Source: Roseovarius amoyensis
GTDB lineage: Bacteria; Pseudomonadota; Alphaproteobacteria; Rhodobacterales; Rhodobacteraceae
Assembly (NCBI RefSeq): GCF_003260265.1
Contig: NZ_QITQ01000002.1
Span: 124,001-188,000 of the forward strand
Direction of reading: 5' to 3'
Length of the DNA: 64,000 nucleotides
Under the pieces are notes generated by a model, which saw only the letters and a program-made list of their open reading frames with translations, did no database searches and had not been told where the DNA came from. Positions 57,859-64,000 of the stretch are shown one piece after another; position 1 is the first letter of the stretch; each line of letters begins with the position of its first letter. The position numbers were made by a program, and so were the translations under genes.

Positions 57859-59826
57859 ATGTCGCAGACGCAGAAAGATCGTCCCTGGCTTATCCGCACC
57901 TATGCCGGCCATTCGACCGCCAAGGCATCGAACGCGCTTTACCGCGGCAACCTGACCAAGGGGCAGACCGGGCTTTCGGTGGCTTTCGACCTGCCCACAC
58001 AGACCGGCTATGACAGCGATCATGCGCTCGCGCGTGGCGAGGTCGGCAAGGTCGGTGTGCCGGTCTGCCACCTGGGCGACATGCGCACACTGTTCGAGGG
58101 TATCCCGCTGGAGCAGATGAACACCTCGATGACGATCAACGCCACTGCGCCGTGGCTGCTGGCGCTTTATATCGCGGTGGCAGAGGAACAGGGCGCGGAC
58201 ATTTCCAAGCTGACCGGAACTGTGCAGAATGACCTGATCAAGGAATACCTCAGCCGGGGCACCTATATCTGCCCGCCCAAGCCCAGCCTGAAGATGATCG
58301 GTGACGTGGCCGAGTATTGCTATCGGAACATTCCGAAATGGAACCCGATGAACGTCTGTTCGTATCACCTGCAAGAGGCTGGCGCGACACCGGAACAAGA
58401 GCTGGCCTTTGCCCTGGCCACTGCCATCGCGGTGCTGGACGAGCTTAAGCCGCGCGTTCCGGCTGCGGATTTCCCGGCGCTGGCGGGGCGGATTTCGTTC
58501 TTCGTCAATGCCGGTATCCGGTTCGTGACCGAGATGTGCAAGATGCGGGCCTTCGTTGATCTGTGGGATGAAATCTTGCGTGACCGTTACGGCGTCGATG
58601 ATCCGAAATTCCGCCGCTTTCGCTATGGGGTTCAGGTCAACAGCCTTGGCCTTACCGAGCAGCAGCCGGAAAACAACGTCTACCGCATCCTGATCGAGAT
58701 GCTGGCGGTTACCCTGTCGAAAAATGCCCGTGCCCGCGCGGTGCAACTGCCTGCCTGGAACGAGGCGCTGGGCCTGCCCCGCCCGTGGGATCAGCAATGG
58801 TCGATGCGGATGCAGCAGATCCTGGCGTATGAGACCGACCTGCTGGAATATGACGACCTGTTCGATGGCAACCCGGCCGTCGACCGCAAAGTCGAGGCGT
58901 TGAAAGAAGGCGCGCGCCACGAGTTGCAGACCCTCGACGGGATGGGCGGTGCGATCGAGGCGATCGAGTACATGAAATCGCGCCTCGTCGAATGCAACGC
59001 TGAACGGCTGGGCCGCATTGAGGCGGGCGAAACCGTCGTCGTCGGTGTGAACCGCTGGACCGACGCCGAACCCAGCCCGCTGGTGGGCGAGGATGGTGGC
59101 ATCATGACGGTCGATCCGGGCGTTGAGGCGGACCAGATCGCGCGGCTGAATGCGTGGCGCGCCGAGCGCGACAAGGGCGCGGTGCGGGCGGCGCTGGCGG
59201 CGCTGCGGCAGGCGGCGACCGAAGGCCGCAACATCATGCCAGCCTCGATAGAGGCGGCCCGCGCCGGGGTGACCACCGGCGAATGGGCGCAGGAGATGCG
59301 CAGCGTTCACGGCCAGTACCGTGGCCCCACCGGTGTGTCGGCAAGCCCCTCGAACAAGACCGAAGGACTGGAGGAAATCCGCGAGGCCGTCGATGCGGTG
59401 TCGGCGCGGCTGGGGCGGCGGCTGGGGGTGCTGGTCGGCAAGCCGGGGCTGGACGGCCATTCCAACGGTGCCGAACAGATCGCCTGCCGCGCCCGCGATT
59501 GCGGCATGGATATCGGCTATGACGGTATCCGCCTGACGCCCGAGGAAATCGTCGATGCCGCCCGCGAGCGGCAGCCGCATGTGTTGGGGCTGTCGATCCT
59601 GTCGGGGTCGCACCTGCCGCTGGTCGAAGAGATGATGACCCGCATGCAAGAGGCGGGGCTGGGCCATATCCCCGTCGTCGTCGGCGGCATCATTCCCGAC
59701 GAAGACGCCGCGCGACTGGCCGAAATGGGCGTGGCCCGCGTCTATACGCCCAAGGATTTCGCGCTCAACACCATCATGATGGATATCGTCACGCTGGCCG
59801 ATCCCAGGGCTGCGGCGGCCGAATAG
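57859..59826 (+). CDS. ecm: Ethylmalonyl-CoA mutase
   Basis: A 655-residue B12-dependent mutase. The TIM-barrel part (TYAGHSTAKASNALYRGNL, YDSDHALARGEVGKVGV) is followed by the cobalamin domain with GLDGHSNGAEQ (DxHxxG) and GSHLPLVEEM. The pairing with ccr and the short (650) length point to ethylmalonyl- rather than methylmalonyl-CoA mutase. Converts ethylmalonyl-CoA to methylsuccinyl-CoA. Confidence 0.93.
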   Translation: MSQTQKDRPWLIRTYAGHSTAKASNALYRGNLTKGQTGLSVAFDLPTQTGYDSDHALARGEVGKVGVPVCHLGDMRTLFEGIPLEQMNTSMTINATAPWLLALYIAVAEEQGADISKLTGTVQNDLIKEYLSRGTYICPPKPSLKMIGDVAEYCYRNIPKWNPMNVCSYHLQEAGATPEQELAFALATAIAVLDELKPRVPAADFPALAGRISFFVNAGIRFVTEMCKMRAFVDLWDEILRDRYGVDDPKFRRFRYGVQVNSLGLTEQQPENNVYRILIEMLAVTLSKNARARAVQLPAWNEALGLPRPWDQQWSMRMQQILAYETDLLEYDDLFDGNPAVDRKVEALKEGARHELQTLDGMGGAIEAIEYMKSRLVECNAERLGRIEAGETVVVGVNRWTDAEPSPLVGEDGGIMTVDPGVEADQIARLNAWRAERDKGAVRAALAALRQAATEGRNIMPASIEAARAGVTTGEWAQEMRSVHGQYRGPTGVSASPSNKTEGLEEIREAVDAVSARLGRRLGVLVGKPGLDGHSNGAEQIACRARDCGMDIGYDGIRLTPEEIVDAARERQPHVLGLSILSGSHLPLVEEMMTRMQEAGLGHIPVVVGGIIPDEDAARLAEMGVARVYTPKDFALNTIMMDIVTLADPRAAAAE

Positions 59827-59843
59827 ACCGCCGCCCGCCGGGG

Positions 59844-60302
59844 TTACTGTTGTTCTGCCGGGGCGTCGGTTGCGGCGTCGGGCGCGGGTGTTTCAGACTG
59901 CGGTGCGATCCTGCTGCCTGACTGCTTGGCTCTCAACTCGGCCAGCCGATCGTTTATGCGCTGCATCAGGTCCTCATCCTCGGTGGCGGCGGCGATGATG
60001 GCAATGTATTCGGCGGGGCTGATGCCGGGGGTCTGTTCCACCAGAGCGATGGACTTTTCATCGGCCTCGGAGATCAATTCCTGGCGGGCGTCGTCGGTCT
60101 CGGCGGCCTCGATCATGGGCACGTATTCGCGCCGGATGCGGTCGACCGAGATCATGGCGTTGACGAAGCTCACGACCTGCCCGGTTGTGACATCCTCTGC
60201 CGCGATCTGGGGACCTTCCGGCGCGTCCTGCGCGGCGGCGGGAACGGCAAGCGCCGTGCCGGCGGCGGTCAGCAGCATGGCGAGGATCGTGCGATAGTTC
60301 AT
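59844..60302 (-). CDS. DUF4168-type exported protein
   Basis: A 152-residue protein with a signal peptide (MNYRTILAMLLTAAGTALA, VPAAAQ) and helical mature part (VVSFVNAMISVDRIRREYVP, ISPAEYIAIIAAATEDEDLM) matching DUF4168. The C-terminal 30 residues are low-complexity acidic. Function unknown; convergent with ecm. Confidence 0.7.
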   Translation of the reverse strand: MNYRTILAMLLTAAGTALAVPAAAQDAPEGPQIAAEDVTTGQVVSFVNAMISVDRIRREYVPMIEAAETDDARQELISEADEKSIALVEQTPGISPAEYIAIIAAATEDEDLMQRINDRLAELRAKQSGSRIAPQSETPAPDAATDAPAEQQ

Positions 60303-60458
60303 GAGGGGTCCTTTCCTCGGTCAGGGCGCGGTGTGTGCGCCCGATATGGCCCGGACATGGCCCCTGACGCGACCGATTGCAAACCATGGTGGCGAAAAAA
60401 TGCTGCCGCGCAGGGGATTTCGGGCTAGAACGGGGCGTCACCAGCCGGAAATGCCGCC

Positions 60459-60908
60459 ATGTCCACACCCGCCACGATCCGCCCCCTGACCGCCGCCGAC
60501 CGGCCCGAATGGGCCGAGCTGTGGCGCGCCTATCTTGTATTCTACGAGACCACGCTGGACGAAGAGGTGTACGAGACCACCTTTACCCGCCTGATTTCGC
60601 CCGACCATCCCGATCAGAAGGCGCTGCTGGCGGTGTCGGACGGGCGGCCGGTGGGGCTGGTGCATACCATCTATCACCCGCACAACTGGCGGCTGGAAAA
60701 GGTGTGCTATCTGCAGGACCTTTACGTTGCGCCAGAAATGCGCGGCGCCGGCACCGGGCGCGCGCTGATCGAGGCGGTCTATGCCGCCGCCGACGCCGAT
60801 GGCTGTCCTTCGGTCTATTGGCTGACGCAGGATTTCAACATCACCGCCCGGCAGCTTTATGACCGGGTCGCGGTGCTGACGCCGTTCATCAAGTACGTCC
60901 GCCCTTGA
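60459..60908 (+). CDS. GNAT-family N-acetyltransferase
   Basis: A 149-residue protein, MSTPATIRPLTAADRPEWAE. LQDLYVAPEMRGAGTGRALI holds the acetyl-CoA loop, and TQDFNITARQLYDRVAVLTP the C-terminal helix. Probably small-molecule acetylation. Divergent from DUF4168. Confidence 0.88.
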   Translation: MSTPATIRPLTAADRPEWAELWRAYLVFYETTLDEEVYETTFTRLISPDHPDQKALLAVSDGRPVGLVHTIYHPHNWRLEKVCYLQDLYVAPEMRGAGTGRALIEAVYAAADADGCPSVYWLTQDFNITARQLYDRVAVLTPFIKYVRP

Positions 60909-61002
60909 TGGCAGCCCAGCCGCGCCGCTGGCCGGCGCGGCGCCAGGTCTTGTTCCTGCTTCGGCCTTGCGCTTATCTGCCGGCGGTTACCGGAGGGGGC
61001 CC

Positions 61003-62247
61003 ATGAACAAATCGCTCAACGTCATCGTCATCGGCGCCGGCATCTGCGGGCTGAGTTCCGCCATCTGGCTGCGGCGCGCAGGGCATGCGGTCACGCTGAT
61101 CGACCGCGAAGGCCCGGGCGCGGGCGCGTCATTCGGCAATGCCGGGCTCTTAGCGCAGTGGGCGGTGGTGCCGGTCAATACCCCCGACCTGCCGGTCACT
61201 GCGCTGAAATACATGGCCAACCCCCGCTCGCCGTTTTTCATGCAGTGGGGCGCGCTGCCACAGCTTGTGCCCTGGCTGGTGAAATTCGTTGCCAATTCCC
61301 GGCCCGCGCGGGTGCAGCACATGGTCAGCGGTATCGCCGGGATCGTGACCGACAGTGTCGAGCAGCATATCGCGCTGACCCGTGGCACCCGCGCCGAGCG
61401 GTGGATCGCGAACAGCGATCTCTCCTATGTCTATCCCTCTCGCCAGGCGTTCGAGGCCGACAGGCTGACCTGGGAATACAAGCGCACCGAGGGCTTTGAA
61501 CCCGAGCTTATCGAGGGTTCCGCCGTGCAGGAGGCCGAGCCAATGCTCGCGCCCGGAATCGGCTGTCTTGCGGTGCTCAAGGGGCATGGTCACATCCTGA
61601 ACCCCGGTGCCTATATGCAGGATCTCGCCCGTGTGCTGGAGGATGAGGGCGGGCGCGTCGTGCGGGCAGAAGCGCGCGATATCCACATCGAGGGCGGGCA
61701 GGTGCGCGCCGTCGACACCGACCAGGGGCGGATGGCGTGCGACAAGGCGGTGCTGGCTGCGGGCATCTGGTCGCGGCCGCTGATGAACAAGCTGGGGCTG
61801 AAGGTGCCGCTGGTGGCCGAGCGGGGCTATCACCTGCATTTCAGCGACCCCTCGCAGATGCCCCGCAACCCGATGATGATCACCCAGGGCAAGTTCGCGG
61901 TGAACCCGATGGCGACGGGGCTGCGCTGTGCCGGCACGGTCGAGTTGGGCAACGCGGACAAAGGGCCGTCGCGCAGGCCGCTGAAACACATCGCGCGGCA
62001 TGTGAAACGCATCTTTCCGGGGTTGCGCCATGCCGGGGTAGAGGAATGGATGGGTTTTCGCCCATCGACCCCCGACAGCCTGCCGCTGATCGGCGAGATC
62101 GGCCAAACCGGCGTCTTCGCGGCTTTCGGTCACCAGCATATCGGGTTGACCGCCGGGCCAAAGACGGGGCGCATCGTGGCGGCGCAGATCGACGGGCAGC
62201 CGCCCAACATCGACCTTGCGCCCTATGACGCCAACCGCTTTGGCTGA
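61003..62247 (+). CDS. FAD-dependent D-amino-acid dehydrogenase-like oxidoreductase
   Basis: A 414-residue protein, MNKSLNVIVIGAGICGLSSA, with the FAD dinucleotide fold, a DAO core (VVRAEARDIHIEGGQVRAVD, GFRPSTPDSLPLIGEI) and C-terminal FGHQHIGLTAGPKTGRIV, as in DadA. Oxidises D-amino acids or related amines at the membrane. No DadX-like racemase nearby. Confidence 0.85.
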   Translation: MNKSLNVIVIGAGICGLSSAIWLRRAGHAVTLIDREGPGAGASFGNAGLLAQWAVVPVNTPDLPVTALKYMANPRSPFFMQWGALPQLVPWLVKFVANSRPARVQHMVSGIAGIVTDSVEQHIALTRGTRAERWIANSDLSYVYPSRQAFEADRLTWEYKRTEGFEPELIEGSAVQEAEPMLAPGIGCLAVLKGHGHILNPGAYMQDLARVLEDEGGRVVRAEARDIHIEGGQVRAVDTDQGRMACDKAVLAAGIWSRPLMNKLGLKVPLVAERGYHLHFSDPSQMPRNPMMITQGKFAVNPMATGLRCAGTVELGNADKGPSRRPLKHIARHVKRIFPGLRHAGVEEWMGFRPSTPDSLPLIGEIGQTGVFAAFGHQHIGLTAGPKTGRIVAAQIDGQPPNIDLAPYDANRFG

Positions 62248-62292
62248 TTGCCGGGGCGTATGTGCTGCTGATCTCTGATCAGGCTGGGCGAG

Positions 62293-62313
62293 GCCCCGGG
62301 TCAGTCCCGGGGC
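62293..62313. repeat. Intergenic palindrome (family copy 3)
   Basis: GCCCCGGG-TCAGT-CCCGGGGC, the same as at 51901-51921 except for one loop base, each preceded by GAG. Confidence 0.7.
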
Positions 62314-62343
62314 GCGGCTGTCTCTGATTGAGCGCGAAACGCC

Positions 62344-63564
62344 CTAGTCATAGCTGCGGCGGTCTTCGATCACCTTGCCGTCATTGGGCAGGCTGCCAGG
62401 GGCGACAAGCTCGACCCGGCCCTTGAGTTTCAGCGCTTCTGTCACCGATCTGGCATAGCGTTCCGGGTTGTCGCCCTCGGCCTCGATCTGGACGGTCATG
62501 ACGTCGCGTTCGCCCTCGCGGGTGGCGATCACCCGGGCGCGGGTGATTTCGTCGTGGCGGGCCACCAGCGCGGCAACCTGTTCAGGGCGCACGAACATGC
62601 CCTTGATCTTGGTCGTCTGGTCGGCGCGCCCCATCCAGCCCTTGATGCGCATGTTGGTGCGCCCGCAGGGGCTTTGCCCATCCATCACGGCGCTCATATC
62701 GCCGGTGGCGAAACGGATCAGCGGATAATCGGGGTTGAGGGTGGTCACCACGACCTCGCCCACCTCGCCGGGCGGAACCGGGTCGCCGGTGCCGGGGCGC
62801 ACGATCTCGACCACGACGCCCTCGTCCACGATCATCCCTTCTTGTGCGGGGGTTTCATAGGCGATGTTGCCCAGATCGGCGGTGGCATAGTTCTGCAGGC
62901 ACAGGATGCCCCGATCAGCGTATTCTTGGCGCAGCGACGGGAACAGCGCGCCGGCGCCCACGGCGGCCTTGGTGATGTTCAGGCTCAGCCCCATCTCGTC
63001 GGCCTTGTCGAGGATCATTTTCAGGAAATCGGGCGTGCCGGTATAGGTGCTTACGCCCAGGTCATGGGCGGCGCGCGCCTGCAATTCGGTCTGGCCGGTG
63101 CCGGCGGGCAGCACCGTCGCGCCCACCGCGCGCGCACCGTTTTCAAAAATCATGCCGGCAGGGACCAGGTGATAGGAAAAGCAGTTCTGCACGATGTCGC
63201 CCTTGCCGATGCCGCAGGCATGCAGGAACCGGCCCATCCGCCACCAGTCGTGCCCGGTGTTGCCGGGTTCGTAGATCGGCCCTGGCGACTGAAAGATGTG
63301 GGCGTACCCGGTCGCCTGCATGGCGCTGTAGCCGCCCAGTGGGGGCTGTGCGGATTGTTCCCGGCTCAGATCGGATTTGCGCAGCACCGGCAAACGGGCC
63401 AGCGCCGCCGCATCGGTGATGTCAGCCGGGTTCACATCGGCAAGGCTGTCGCCAAAGCCCGGCAGAGCGGCGGCCCGGGTGATCTGCTGTGGCAGGGCGC
63501 GGGCCAGATCGGCGGCGCGGCTGTCGGCCGACCGGGTTTCGAGATCGTCGAAGTAACTGCTCAT
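62344..63564 (-). CDS. Phenylacetate-CoA ligase-like AMP-forming enzyme
   Basis: A 406-residue protein starting MSSYFDDLETRSADSRAADL (63564). It has the adenylate-forming core (YTGTPDFLKMILDKADEMG, FPSLRQEYADRGILCLQNYA) and the C-terminal PaaK-type KGWMGRADQTTKIKGMFVRP hinge. It activates an aromatic or other acid as a CoA thioester. A paaABCDE cluster is not visible, so the substrate may differ from phenylacetate. Confidence 0.85.
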   Translation of the reverse strand: MSSYFDDLETRSADSRAADLARALPQQITRAAALPGFGDSLADVNPADITDAAALARLPVLRKSDLSREQSAQPPLGGYSAMQATGYAHIFQSPGPIYEPGNTGHDWWRMGRFLHACGIGKGDIVQNCFSYHLVPAGMIFENGARAVGATVLPAGTGQTELQARAAHDLGVSTYTGTPDFLKMILDKADEMGLSLNITKAAVGAGALFPSLRQEYADRGILCLQNYATADLGNIAYETPAQEGMIVDEGVVVEIVRPGTGDPVPPGEVGEVVVTTLNPDYPLIRFATGDMSAVMDGQSPCGRTNMRIKGWMGRADQTTKIKGMFVRPEQVAALVARHDEITRARVIATREGERDVMTVQIEAEGDNPERYARSVTEALKLKGRVELVAPGSLPNDGKVIEDRRSYD

Positions 63565-63623
63565 ATCGGCATCCTTCCGCCCAGGTACCGGGGCGTGCAT
63601 CTGAAGTGTGTTGAGAATTTATG

Positions 63624-63634
63624 CTGCATTGCAG
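63624..63634. promoter_or_regulatory. PhaR-box-like palindrome between paaK-like gene and 63697 gene
   Basis: CTGCATTGCAG matches CTGC-N3-GCAG, within a longer TGCTGCATTGCAGAA shared (one difference) with the site upstream of ccr. Confidence 0.5.
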
Positions 63635-63648
63635 AAATTCTGCATACC

Positions 63649-63676
63649 TTTGTATGCGGTGTTTTTCGTGTATACT
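63649..63676 (+). promoter_or_regulatory. Predicted promoter of the right-edge gene
   Basis: TTTGTA-N16-TATACT ends 20 bp before the ATG at 63697; GAGAAAGGAC provides the ribosome-binding site. Confidence 0.4.
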
Positions 63677-63696
63677 ATCTGAGAAAGGACAGTGTC

Positions 63697-64000
63697 ATGA
63701 TCGACACAACGCAATCCTCTGGTGCCGTCCCTGTCGACATGGATCGCCGCATCGTCTTTCATCCCGCCGACCGGATCATGGAGGTCGACTTTTCGGGGTT
63801 TCATTTCGATGACAGCAAGGTGGTCAACGCCTTCTACGACCGGATCGAGGAACGTATCCAGGACACCGGCAAGGACGCGTGGTTTTTTCTGGTCAATCTC
63901 AGCGGCACCCGAATCGACCCGCCGGCATGGGTTGCCTATTCGCGGCGGGGCAAGGCGCTGAACCTGGCGCATTCCATGGGGTCCGTGCGGTTTGATGCCG
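63697..64000 (+). CDS. Conserved hypothetical protein (partial, runs off the right edge)
   Basis: MIDTTQSSGAVPVDMDRRIV and onward, 101 residues visible without a stop. It is acidic with alternating strands (FHPADRIMEVDFSGFHFDDS, WFFLVNLSGTRIDPPAWVAY), vaguely like STAS-fold anti-sigma antagonist proteins. It shares an upstream region with the divergent PaaK-like gene. Function unknown. Confidence 0.7.
   Translation, partial: MIDTTQSSGAVPVDMDRRIVFHPADRIMEVDFSGFHFDDSKVVNAFYDRIEERIQDTGKDAWFFLVNLSGTRIDPPAWVAYSRRGKALNLAHSMGSVRFDA

Noticed and set aside
57817-59667. 616-codon minus-strand frame over ecm
   Set aside because: Antisense of the mutase, with no start signal or recognisable motif.

Overview
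The window is GC-rich DNA from an alphaproteobacterium, most likely a marine Rhodobacteraceae/roseobacter-type bacterium. This rests on the gene complement: petABC, the ethylmalonyl-CoA pathway genes ccr and ecm, a DUF4170-waaA-lpxK cluster and an rsfS-rlmH-gpmI-envC-ctpA cluster. No species can be named from the sequence alone.

Positions 1 to about 28,897 are a prophage inserted at the 3' end of a tRNA-Lys(UUU) gene (28,898-28,973). The left end of the prophage, its lysis genes and the second attachment site lie outside the window. From left to right the minus strand carries a head and short-tail module: nozzle-type tail protein, tail accessory factor, cement-like protein, major capsid, scaffold, head-tail connector portal and large and small terminase. 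The order and families are those of a podovirus-like phage, and no phage RNA polymerase is visible. Next come a plus-strand cassette of tiny genes (9.8-11.1 kb) and a minus-strand replication operon (11.1-16.7 kb: DnaB helicase, initiator-like protein, RuvC-like resolvase, DNA methyltransferase). An immunity switch lies at 17.1-18.1 kb. A plus-strand early operon (18.1-27 kb) holds an exonuclease/RecT pair, a GHKL-like ATPase and many small unknown genes. Excisionase and integrase sit next to the tRNA.

The immunity switch is the most informative regulatory region. Two divergent repressor-like genes and three 17-bp GTACA-N7-TGTAC palindromes are present. Two of the palindromes exactly fill the 17-bp spacer of a predicted promoter, and both repressors appear to be read from leaderless mRNAs. 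The early operon is stitched together with recurring seams (GACCAATGA and several 19-29 bp repeats at gene junctions), suggesting cassette-wise gene exchange.

From 29.1 kb onward the window is ordinary chromosome: dapF-mtaB, a small membrane protein, an outer-membrane barrel, petABC (cytochrome bc1), alkB-mutY, dciA-dsbA-caiB, lpxK-waaA-DUF4170, a glutamine amidotransferase, ctpA-envC-gpmI, rlmH-rsfS, a MscS channel, an HDAC-like hydrolase, a RecD-like helicase beside a decayed SDR gene, ccr and ecm separated by an acyltransferase and two small genes, and a FAD oxidoreductase and PaaK-like ligase at the right end. CTGC-N3-GCAG palindromes, matching the reported PhaR box, precede ccr and the divergent paaK-like/hypothetical pair, hinting at shared acetyl-CoA/PHB control.
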